Shown one piece after another: positions 13,419-19,294 of a DNA stretch of 19,294 nt. Position numbers and translations under genes: made by a program. This DNA is from a bacterium (lineage in GTDB: Bacteria; Patescibacteriota; Minisyncoccia; UBA6257; 2-01-FULL-56-20). The DNA is taken from assembly GCA_021801885.1 (NCBI GenBank), contig JAKABL010000008.1, positions 1-19,294 on the forward strand. The letters run 5' to 3'. Positions within the stretch are counted from its first letter, which is position 1. Each line of letters starts with the position of its first letter. The notes below the pieces were generated by a model. The model saw only the letters and a list, made by a program, of their open reading frames with translations, was not told the DNA's origin and did not search any database.

Positions 13419-14051
13419 ATGACATCGTCTTATAGATCGTTCTTCACGCGCGAGCATGTGCGCTCGCTTCTTGTTGCGCTCGTCATGCTCGGCCTTGCTG
13501 TAGTCTTTCAATTTTATGCCTCGATATATTCGGAAAGAGTGCCCAGCAACTCCGTGCCGGATCTCCTTCTGAGCATCCTCCCCGTCGTCAACGTCAATTT
13601 TCTTATCGTTGAAGGTGCATTGCTGGCCATTGCGGGCACAATCGTTCTGCTGCTTGCAAAACCCAAGTATCTTATCTTTTCCCTTAAGGCCGCAGCGATC
13701 TTTATTGCGACGCGCGCCGTTTTTGTATCCGTGACGCACCTTGGCATTTATCCGGGCCAGATCAACCCCGGTACCGACTTTTGGGACAGTATTTATACCG
13801 GCCTGGGCCTTGAGGCAGGATTTTTCTTCTCTGGCCATACGGGCCTTACATTCCTCATGATGCTTATTTTCTGGAAAGACAAGTTCTGGAGGTATGTCTA
13901 TCTTGTCCTTTGTGTTCTGTTCGCGTTTGGTGTACTCCTTGCCCATGTCCACTATTCGATCGATGTGCTCGCGGCGCCGTACATTACCTATACAATCTAC
14001 AAAATATCGCAATATTTCTTCCCGGAAGACTATAAATTGGCGATTTCGTGA
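13419..14051 (+). CDS. PAP2_C-type (sphingomyelin-synthase-like) membrane phosphatase/transferase
   Basis: 210 residues with about six membrane helices. The catalytic pattern of the PAP2 superfamily C-terminal type is visible: FFFSGHTGLTF with H140, then HVHYSIDVLAAPY with H178 and D182. These match the His-His-Asp arrangement of sphingomyelin synthase/PAP2_C proteins rather than the classical three-motif PAP2 with KxxxxxxRP. Such enzymes transfer or hydrolyse phospho-headgroups on lipids at the outer membrane leaflet; the substrate here is unknown. Start ATG 13419 is set by TATACT at 13406-13411. The gene stands alone between the minus-strand membrane-protein gene and the exported-protein gene; a weak hairpin follows the stop. 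Confidence 0.8.
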   Translation: MTSSYRSFFTREHVRSLLVALVMLGLAVVFQFYASIYSERVPSNSVPDLLLSILPVVNVNFLIVEGALLAIAGTIVLLLAKPKYLIFSLKAAAIFIATRAVFVSVTHLGIYPGQINPGTDFWDSIYTGLGLEAGFFFSGHTGLTFLMMLIFWKDKFWRYVYLVLCVLFAFGVLLAHVHYSIDVLAAPYITYTIYKISQYFFPEDYKLAIS

Positions 14052-14052
14052 C

Positions 14053-14068
14053 GCTGCGAAGTTTCGCA
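14053..14068 (+). terminator. Weak hairpin after the PAP2_C gene
   Basis: CTGCGA pairs with TCGCAG around a 4-nt loop just after the stop codon, followed only by GATATTATT. A poor terminator. Confidence 0.3.
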
Positions 14069-14110
14069 GGATATTATTCCGCATCGGCCTTAGGGCCTCT
14101 CTGATCGCGG

Positions 14111-14139
14111 TTGATTATATGTGCTATTGGAGATAGAAT
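14111..14139 (+). promoter_or_regulatory. Sigma70-type promoter of the exported-protein gene
   Basis: TTGATT (14111-14116), 17-bp spacer, TAGAAT (14134-14139). It gives a 5' leader of about 50 nt that includes a Shine-Dalgarno. Confidence 0.6.
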
Positions 14140-14196
14140 ACGGCCAGCAAGACCCGTATCCTCTCGGATGCCGGATTTCTTCAAAGGAGTACTGCC

Positions 14197-14988
14197 GTGA
14201 AGATGGGATATCGTCACGTTTTCGTCCTTGCGTTTTTGCTTTTGCCCATAGTGCGGGCAGATGCTCAGCCGCAGTGTAATTCCCCTCAGCACGCGGCGGA
14301 GTTGGTCCGGAACGCCGTGTATCTCCAACGTGCCGAAGAGGCACATCATGGACGGTGGATGTATACCGTTCGTAATATTCAAAACGGCGTCGTGACCGTC
14401 GAAGCGAGGATCGAGATCACCCAAGGAACCCTTGCGCTCAAGTTCATGCGTGACGGAAAAAGGATCTATAAGGGTCCCTTTCTTGAATCGACCAGGGCGC
14501 ATATGGATTCGGATGCCAAAGATGCCGACGAGTTTCTCGCCTTGCTTCCCGATGCGGTGCGATTTGAGTGCGATGATGGCGATGGTGACGTGCAAACGAT
14601 CGCATTCATGCCAAAGGTCCACCGCGCGCCTACCAGCTGGAGAGGGAGGGTCGTTGCCGCAATGAAGGGGACGATCGTCCTCGATGAGCGCACGGGAAGG
14701 ATCATCAGTATGCGAGGGCATCTCACTCGCGATGTGACCTATGGGTACGGATTTTTCGGGCGCGTTGCACGCGGAGGGTTTGCGTCGGTGCGATGGGGAC
14801 CTCTTCCCGATGGCACCTGGAAACTGCAAAGTTTTTCCGTCGATGCGCACGGAACGGTCCTGCTCCTCAAAAATATCGTGGAAGATCGCGATGAAACGCG
14901 ATATGATTTTCGACCAGTACCTTCGGATATTGGGAGAATCGCGGCGGCGACGCTGCTCGAGCGTTACGTTGCCGCGCAGGGATCATAG
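14197..14988 (+). CDS. Sec-exported protein of unknown function
   Basis: 263 residues from GTG 14197, chosen because AAAGGAG lies 7 nt upstream; it is one of the few strong Shine-Dalgarno sites in the window. The N-terminus MKMGYRHVFVLAFLLLPIVR followed by ADA-QPQ is a textbook signal peptide with cleavage after residue 23. The mature part is mixed alpha/beta with two cysteines (C27, C125) that could form a disulfide. It includes segments such as VTVEARIEITQGTLALKFM and a C-terminal region VTYGYGFFGRVARGGFASVR. There is no lipobox and no membrane anchor, so it is probably secreted or periplasm-like. No family recognised. A strong terminator follows the gene. Confidence 0.75.
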   Translation: MKMGYRHVFVLAFLLLPIVRADAQPQCNSPQHAAELVRNAVYLQRAEEAHHGRWMYTVRNIQNGVVTVEARIEITQGTLALKFMRDGKRIYKGPFLESTRAHMDSDAKDADEFLALLPDAVRFECDDGDGDVQTIAFMPKVHRAPTSWRGRVVAAMKGTIVLDERTGRIISMRGHLTRDVTYGYGFFGRVARGGFASVRWGPLPDGTWKLQSFSVDAHGTVLLLKNIVEDRDETRYDFRPVPSDIGRIAAATLLERYVAAQGS

Positions 14989-15010
14989 CGCACACATTAT
15001 CTGAATAGGA

Positions 15011-15041
15011 GGGCGCGCCGCAATGGTGCGCCCCTTTTATT
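15011..15041 (+). terminator. Intrinsic terminator after the exported-protein gene
   Basis: GGGCGCGCC (15011-15019) pairs with GGTGCGCCC (15025-15033, one G-U pair), loop GCAAT, then CTTTTATT. The rest of the gene-free stretch to 15304 holds a hairpin at 15249-15270 and the promoter of the next gene; I see nothing else in it. Confidence 0.8.
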
Positions 15042-15248
15042 GGGAGGGAATGGGCGATGGTATGGTGTCGTGAAAGGGGAATTTGCAATAATACGGGGAG
15101 GGGTTAGGTTGTAGTAGTGAGCGGGACCGGCCGCGTGGCGGGTGTTATGCCGTATGCGCCGCCCGTATCGTCGCAGATGGTGCCTTCGCCGGTATGCAGG
15201 CCATTCTATAAAATTATGATCTACAGCGCTCTATAAATAATGACTTTA

Positions 15249-15270
15249 CCCAGGAATGGTCGATTCTGGG
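15249..15270. repeat. Inverted repeat upstream of the SHOCT gene promoter
   Basis: CCCAG-AAT (15249-15257, one bulged G) pairs with ATT-CTGGG (15263-15270) around GGTCG. It sits about 22 bp before the TATAAT box at 15292, where an activator or repressor site could lie. Confidence 0.35.
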
Positions 15271-15291
15271 AACTAATAACAATTACCACAC

Positions 15292-15297
15292 TATAAT
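15292..15297 (+). promoter_or_regulatory. -10 box of the SHOCT gene
   Basis: Perfect TATAAT, 7 nt before ATG 15305; predicts a leaderless mRNA. No good -35. Confidence 0.5.
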
Positions 15298-15304
15298 TAC
15301 TGCG

Positions 15305-15571
15305 ATGGGATATTATGGAAATTATGGTTATGGACCCTATGGCATGATGGGATGGGGATATGGCGGGGGATTTGAGTGGATTTTTATGGCTCTGTTCTGG
15401 ATTTTAGCGGTCATTGGACTCTTCATCCTTATCCGATGGCTCATGCCCGGTCATCGTCGAAGATGGCGCGATTGGGGCCATTCTGCAATGGATACCCTCA
15501 AGGAGCGGTACGCCAAAGGAGAAATCGGAAAAGAGGAATTCGAAGAAAAGAAGAAGGATCTCGAGGCGTAA
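15305..15571 (+). CDS. Small membrane protein with Gly/Tyr-rich head and SHOCT-like tail
   Basis: 88 residues in three parts. The head MGYYGNYGYGPYGMMGWGYG is aromatic and glycine-rich. A membrane helix follows (WIFMALFWILAVIGLFILIR, about 25-44). The basic linker PGHRRRWRDWG leads to a C-terminal SHOCT-like motif, DTLKERYAKGEIGKEEFEEK (about 63-82), the short helical oligomerisation motif seen at the ends of many small membrane proteins. Function is unknown; assembly into membrane oligomers is a reasonable inference. Leaderless start at ATG 15305 is supported by TATAAT 7 nt upstream. A long palindrome follows the stop. Confidence 0.8.
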   Translation: MGYYGNYGYGPYGMMGWGYGGGFEWIFMALFWILAVIGLFILIRWLMPGHRRRWRDWGHSAMDTLKERYAKGEIGKEEFEEKKKDLEA

Positions 15572-15581
15572 AATGCATTGC

Positions 15582-15613
15582 ATAATGGCCGGCGAATATT
15601 CGCCGGTCATTAT
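15582..15613. repeat. 32-bp near-perfect palindrome after the SHOCT gene
   Basis: 16-nt arms (15582-15597 and 15598-15613) pair fully with a single G-U; the core is GGCCGGCGAATATTCGCC. It would form a very stable hairpin in RNA from either strand, but no T-run follows on either side. It may protect the mRNA 3' end or stop transcription in a U-tract-independent way. Confidence 0.55.
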
Positions 15614-15700
15614 CATGGCGTCGCCTTCGTGTCGGTGCCGCATTTTCCTCTGTGGCTCGAGCGATTATCTGTTCGCGCTGCATCGATGTATGCTTTCCTT

Positions 15701-15706
15701 TATAAT
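15701..15706 (+). promoter_or_regulatory. -10 box of the pilin-like gene
   Basis: Perfect TATAAT, 33 nt before ATG 15740; the -35 is weak. A second possible box TATTCT lies 5 nt before the ATG. Confidence 0.4.
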
Positions 15707-15739
15707 AGAAGTGTGGAAGTAGGCGCCGTATTCTCTATT

Positions 15740-17383
15740 ATGCATTCACATTTATCTCGGAAAGGAACGATCTCCCGCAGTGCCTTCACCCTCATCGAGC
15801 TTCTGATCGTGATCGCCATTATCGCCATCCTTGCGGTGGTTGTGGTTCTCGTTCTCAATCCCGCTCAATTGCTTGCTCAGGCGCGCGACGCGAACAGGGT
15901 TGCGGATCTTTCCACCCTGAACAGTGCCGTGGGCCTCTATCAGACGGACGTCCCCGGCGGTAGCATGGGATCGAGCTCCGTCGTTTATACCTCGCTCCCC
16001 GACAGCTCTCCCACCTGTAGCGATATCACGGATCTCTCCTCGCTCCCCACGGGCGATACCTATGCCTGTGCCTCATCTTCCGATTACCGCGCGACGAACG
16101 GCACCGGCTGGGTTCCCATCGATTTCAAGGCTATGAGCTATGGCGCTCCCTTCGGTTCCCTCCCCGTAGACCCCGTGAATCAGGCGTCCCAAGGCCTTTA
16201 CTATACGTATGAGACGAACGGTACGCAGTATGAGATCACCGCAGGCGTGCAGAGCACGAAGTATCAGCAGGTCTGTGCGAACGAAAGTACCACCTATGCC
16301 GATCTCTGCACCGCCGGCACGAATCTTACCCTTGCCCCGATCAATTTCTATGCGTCGAGCACTGCATTGGGGAATATTCCTCCGGGCACACTTCCTTTCA
16401 ACGTATCAACGACGATCGGCAATACTGTGGCAGGACAAACTTCCCAACTCACCTTCAGTGGCACCGCCGGCCAAACCGTTGCCATCACCTTTGACAACGG
16501 CTCATCAGATACTTATCCAAGCCTTGGATCGAGCCTTTATTTCTATAGTCCAACCGGGGGCCAGATCACCTCGGTCTGGTCCGGCTATGGCAACAGCAGT
16601 GGTATATTTGTTGATAACTATACCCTTCCTTCTTCCGGTACCTATACAGTGAAGCTCCAGCCCGCAAGCACGAACACGGGGCACCTCACTCTTCGAATGA
16701 TCTCCTACACCGACGCCACCGGCACGATTGCCTTCAACGCATCGACGACCATGAGCAACCAGTACGTCGGCCAGACGGATTCCCTCACTTTCAGTGGCAC
16801 CGCGAGCACCACCATCGCCATTCTGTTCGACAACGGCTCATCGGATACCTATCCGAATACCAGCGTTCAATTGGTATTGTACGGTCCTTCGGGAAATCAG
16901 CTTGTTTCGAATTGGGCCGGTCAGGGCAACAGCAGCGGCATCATCACGGACAATTACACCCTTCCTTCCACCGGCATCTATACGCTGAGACTTGTGCCGT
17001 GGAACCAAAGCACCGGGCAGCTGACAGCCAAGATGATCTCCTACACCGACGCCACCGGCACGATTGCCTTCAACGCATCGACGACCATGAGCAACCAGTA
17101 CGTCGGCCAGACGGATTCCCTCACTTTCAGTGGCACCGCGAGCACCACCATCGCCATTCTGTTCGACAACGGCTCATCGGATACCTATCCGAATACCAGC
17201 GTTCAATTGGTATTGTACGGTCCTTCGGGAAATCAGCTTGTTTCGAATTGGGCCGGTCAGGGCAACAGCAGCGGCATCATCACGGACAATTACACCCTTC
17301 CTTCCACCGGCATCTATACGCTGAGACTTGTGCCGTGGAACCAAAGCACCGGGCAGCTGACAGCGGAGGTCGCAAGTCCATAG
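15740..17383 (+). CDS. Type IV pilin-like protein fused to three beta-sandwich-like repeats
   Basis: 547 residues from ATG 15740. The short leader SRKGTISRSA precedes the prepilin motif FTLIELLIVIAIIAILAVVV: cleavage between A15 and F16, with E20 at the conserved +5 position. The -1 residue is Ala rather than the usual Gly. A pseudopilin-like region (DANRVADLSTLNSAVGLYQT) follows to about 200. Then come three repeats of about 112 residues (208-319, 320-431, 432-543) with the pattern GQTDSLTFSGTA, DNGSSDTYP, GNSSGI, DNYTLPSTGIYTLRL. They resemble PPC-type (pre-peptidase C-terminal) beta domains. Repeats 2 and 3 are encoded by apparently identical DNA. Probably displayed on the surface through a type IV pilus-like machine, possibly an adhesin. 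The frame extends upstream to 15578, but those residues overlap the palindrome and promoter and are not protein-like. Confidence 0.85.
   Translation: MHSHLSRKGTISRSAFTLIELLIVIAIIAILAVVVVLVLNPAQLLAQARDANRVADLSTLNSAVGLYQTDVPGGSMGSSSVVYTSLPDSSPTCSDITDLSSLPTGDTYACASSSDYRATNGTGWVPIDFKAMSYGAPFGSLPVDPVNQASQGLYYTYETNGTQYEITAGVQSTKYQQVCANESTTYADLCTAGTNLTLAPINFYASSTALGNIPPGTLPFNVSTTIGNTVAGQTSQLTFSGTAGQTVAITFDNGSSDTYPSLGSSLYFYSPTGGQITSVWSGYGNSSGIFVDNYTLPSSGTYTVKLQPASTNTGHLTLRMISYTDATGTIAFNASTTMSNQYVGQTDSLTFSGTASTTIAILFDNGSSDTYPNTSVQLVLYGPSGNQLVSNWAGQGNSSGIITDNYTLPSTGIYTLRLVPWNQSTGQLTAKMISYTDATGTIAFNASTTMSNQYVGQTDSLTFSGTASTTIAILFDNGSSDTYPNTSVQLVLYGPSGNQLVSNWAGQGNSSGIITDNYTLPSTGIYTLRLVPWNQSTGQLTAEVASP
16697..17364 (+). 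repeat. Exact 332-bp tandem duplication inside the pilin-like gene
   Basis: 16697-17028 and 17033-17364 read the same at every base I compared. The period is 336 bp (112 codons), so the frame is kept. A more diverged copy precedes them (about 16361-16696), giving three protein repeats. The exactness implies a very recent duplication or gene conversion. Confidence 0.9.
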
Positions 17384-17423
17384 CTATCTTTATTTTTGTC
17401 TCCTACGCGGATGCCTTATTGTA

Positions 17424-17452
17424 TTGAAGCTTTGATGATTGACTGCTATGCT
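17424..17452 (+). promoter_or_regulatory. Promoter of the TPR protein gene
   Basis: TTGAAG (17424-17429), 17-bp spacer, TATGCT (17447-17452). Transcript start about 17459, leaving a leader of roughly 28 nt with AAGGAGG before ATG 17487. Confidence 0.55.
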
Positions 17453-17486
17453 GAAAGCAGCATCCATCCTGAATAAGGAGGGGGTT

Positions 17487-18128
17487 ATGAGGTGGTATCA
17501 TCGGATCGAAGGAAGCAATATGTATGAGCTTTACGATCGATCGCGCAGAGAACGCCAGGCAGCGGCCGAAGATCTCTTCCGCCGGGGATTGGCAGCGGAG
17601 CAAATGCGGCCGTATACGCACTCAGTCGTCATGTTTGCATTAGCGTTCTACCGGGAAGCGATCCATTGCGACCCGATGTGCGTTGAGGCATGGATCAATG
17701 CGGGGAACCTCTGTTTTTCTATGGGGGATTTTACGCGTGCACGGCGTTATTATCGTAACGCGGTTGCAGCGGATCCCCGCAACGCAACCGCATGTTACAA
17801 TCTCGCCATTGCACTGGAGGAAAAAGAGCTCTTCCTTGAAGCAGCGGTATGGTATGAAAAAGCCATCGCAATCCATCCGTGCTATGCGGACGCCCATTAC
17901 AATCTTGGTCTGTTTTGCCTTAACCGGCGCAATTTTCTGCGAAATCCGCGAAAGGCAATATTCCATCTTCGACAATTTCTCGAATATGCGGATATGCGCG
18001 ATGCTTATCGTGGACATGCGCGCAAGATGATCGATGATCTGATCCCTCAAGACATCCATTTGGTTCGGCGATCCCCCGCCGCAATGGGGTGCGAACAGGC
18101 AGAATCCATGAAAACCATCGAAGGGTAA
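17487..18128 (+). CDS. Tetratricopeptide repeat (TPR) protein
   Basis: 213 residues from ATG 17487. This start is selected over TTG 17439 because AAGGAGG lies a few nt upstream and the promoter -10 box at 17447-17452 is downstream of the TTG. Three TPR units are clear: AFYREAIHCDPMCVEAWINA / GNLCFSMGDFTRARRYYRNA (about 52-90), VAADPRNATACYNLAIALEE / KELFLEAAVWYEKA (about 91-124), and IAIHPCYADAHYNLGLF onward. Each has the expected small/large residue pattern and the Pro at the repeat turn. There is no signal peptide or membrane helix, so it is cytosolic and probably a protein-interaction scaffold. It is Cys- and Arg-rich compared with its neighbours. Partner unknown. Confidence 0.82.
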   Translation: MRWYHRIEGSNMYELYDRSRRERQAAAEDLFRRGLAAEQMRPYTHSVVMFALAFYREAIHCDPMCVEAWINAGNLCFSMGDFTRARRYYRNAVAADPRNATACYNLAIALEEKELFLEAAVWYEKAIAIHPCYADAHYNLGLFCLNRRNFLRNPRKAIFHLRQFLEYADMRDAYRGHARKMIDDLIPQDIHLVRRSPAAMGCEQAESMKTIEG

Positions 18129-18148
18129 CCGGCGGTTACTCTTTCATG

Positions 18149-18177
18149 CCGACCCTTTTCGGGTCGGTTTTTTATTT
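18149..18177 (+). terminator. Intrinsic terminator after the TPR gene
   Basis: CCGACCC (18149-18155) pairs with GGGTCGG (18161-18167), loop TTTTC, followed by TTTTTTATTTT. The most canonical terminator in the window. Confidence 0.9.
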
Positions 18178-18200
18178 TCGGCGCCGTGGAAAAGTATTGT

Positions 18201-18206
18201 TATAAT
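18201..18206 (+). promoter_or_regulatory. -10 box of the glycosyltransferase gene
   Basis: Perfect TATAAT, 6 nt before ATG 18213; leaderless layout. No good -35. Confidence 0.5.
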
Positions 18207-18212
18207 TGAACA

Positions 18213-19294
18213 ATGAATAAGAATGGTTCCGGCGGTCCACGCGGCAGGGCATGGGTGGTGGCCGTCAGTATGGGATACGGACACCAGCGTACCGCCTATC
18301 CGCTCAGGGATCTTTCGCCCGATGGTGCCGTACTGAACGCGAACGATTACGAAGGCATTCCTCGGCGCGACAGGGAATTGTGGAAAGACGCCGCCCGCTT
18401 TTACGGCGCCGTCTCGCGCTTCAAACGCGTGCCGATCGTGGGCCCCCTTATATTCGGCGCATACGACCGCCTGCAGCGGATCATGAGCCTCTATCCCAAA
18501 CGGGACCTTTCACGGCCCACGCGGAGCCTCGGAGAAATATTCTCATTCATACAAAAAGGATGGGGAAAGGATTGGGTGGATCGCCTCGCCGAGAAGCGCA
18601 TACCGCTCGTCACGACATTCTTCATGACGGCGTTCATGGCGGAATTCTTCGGGTATCCCGGCGATATTTTCTGCGTGACCGCCGATGCCGATGTCGCGCG
18701 CGATTGGGCGCCGCGCGATCCCCGGCATACGCGCATCCATTATTGCGCATCCACGAACAGGGTGTTCGAGCGGCTCATATTGTATGGCGTGCCGGAGAAG
18801 AACATTCATATGACCGGATATCCTTTGCCCAAGGAAAACATCGGGGGACCTTCGTTGCGGACGCTCAAAACGGATATGCGCACGCGCCTCGTGAATCTCG
18901 ATCCGCGCCGAAAGTATATCCACGATTATGCCCCGGTCATCGCGAAGAATTTCGGCCGCCTTCCGGGGCGATCCGCCCGGCCGCTCACCATCATGTTCTC
19001 TGTCGGCGGCGCCGGCGCGCAAAAGGAGATCGGCATCGCCTTGGTCAAGAGCCTCAAGGAGCGGATCCTCGCGAAGGACGTCGCGGTGATCCTCGCTGCG
19101 GGCGCAGGGAGGGGATCGGCCGACCGTTTTTTGGAGGCGCTCCAACCGATGGGATTCGACGGATCGCCGGGGAGCGGCGTGGAGATCCTCTGGGCCATGG
19201 GGCTTTCGGATTATTTTTCGCAATTCAATGCCGCATTGCGCGTCACCGATATCCTGTGGACCAAGCCTTCCGAGCTTTCATTCTATTGCGGGCT
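18213..19294 (+). CDS. GT-B glycosyltransferase of the MurG/MGDG-synthase type, partial (runs off window end)
   Basis: 360 codons are open from ATG 18213 to the window edge with no stop. The N-terminal motif VVAVSMGYGHQRTAYPL (15-31) matches the SxGxGHxxAA acceptor-side loop of MurG, UgtP and MGDG synthases. A hinge region follows (STNRVFERLILYGVPEKNIH, then MTGYPLP). The C-terminal Rossmann domain starts with TIMFSVGGAGAQKE (259-272) and has the nucleotide-sugar site pattern TKPSELSFYCG (350-360). Such enzymes transfer a sugar from a nucleotide donor to a lipid or lipid-linked acceptor at the cytoplasmic membrane face. It is not MurG itself (different spacing and signatures), and donor and acceptor cannot be told. 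Promoter TATAAT 6 nt before the ATG; the preceding strong terminator makes it a separate unit. Confidence 0.75.
   Translation, partial: MNKNGSGGPRGRAWVVAVSMGYGHQRTAYPLRDLSPDGAVLNANDYEGIPRRDRELWKDAARFYGAVSRFKRVPIVGPLIFGAYDRLQRIMSLYPKRDLSRPTRSLGEIFSFIQKGWGKDWVDRLAEKRIPLVTTFFMTAFMAEFFGYPGDIFCVTADADVARDWAPRDPRHTRIHYCASTNRVFERLILYGVPEKNIHMTGYPLPKENIGGPSLRTLKTDMRTRLVNLDPRRKYIHDYAPVIAKNFGRLPGRSARPLTIMFSVGGAGAQKEIGIALVKSLKERILAKDVAVILAAGAGRGSADRFLEALQPMGFDGSPGSGVEILWAMGLSDYFSQFNAALRVTDILWTKPSELSFYCG

Noticed and set aside
15578..15739. N-terminal extension of the pilin-like ORF by 54 codons
   Set aside because: It would span the palindrome at 15582-15613 and a TATAAT box, and would put the prepilin leader motif in mid-protein, where prepilin peptidase leaders are not found.

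Overview
The window looks like an ordinary chromosomal segment of a Candidate Phyla Radiation / Patescibacteria bacterium, most likely of Parcubacteria type. This is inferred from small, compact single-copy housekeeping genes without their usual operon partners, a pilin-like surface protein with a classic FTLIELL leader, a MurG/MGDG-synthase-like glycosyltransferase, many short Tyr/Trp-rich membrane proteins, and tRNA genes without an encoded CCA. TGA is used as a normal stop, so this is not an SR1/Gracilibacteria-type code. No CRISPR array, IS element or phage gene was seen.

Layout. 1-5850 is mostly minus strand: a cut-off membrane-anchored protein, rsmA (16S rRNA dimethylation), a UvrD/PcrA helicase, a plus-strand LysM protein, a ComM/YifB AAA ATPase and a DksA/TraR zinc-finger protein. 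5850-6340 is a very AT-rich island with two families of repeated inverted motifs, and it runs into yraN. 6600-9260 is a plus-strand housekeeping block: nusA, inorganic pyrophosphatase and clpP, closed by a terminator. 9260-9770 holds a candidate structured RNA of unknown family and, on the minus strand, tRNA-Gly(UCC). Next come a membrane-anchored coiled-coil protein, tRNA-Ile with the rare UAU anticodon, and ftsH on the minus strand preceded by two small membrane-protein genes. 13400-18130 is a plus-strand cell-envelope region: PAP2_C-type lipid phosphatase/transferase, a Sec-exported protein, a SHOCT membrane protein, a pilin fused to beta repeats, and a TPR protein. The window ends inside a GT-B glycosyltransferase.

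Themes. Information processing and protein quality control (NusA, RsmA, UvrD, ClpP, FtsH, DksA, ComM, YraN) share the window with envelope and surface functions (LysM, PAP2_C, pilin, glycosyltransferase). A recurring promoter layout stands out: a TATAAT/TATACT -10 box sits 6-8 nt (about 3 nt from the predicted TSS for dksA) before the ATG of many genes, which predicts leaderless mRNAs. Only a few genes (LysM, the exported protein, the TPR protein) have a clear Shine-Dalgarno sequence. The most notable items are the nusA leader (consensus promoter, leaderless 29-codon ORF overlapping an intrinsic terminator), the iterated TGTTTAGC palindromes before yraN, the structured RNA after clpP, tRNA-Ile(UAU), and a 332-bp apparently exact in-frame tandem duplication in the pilin gene.
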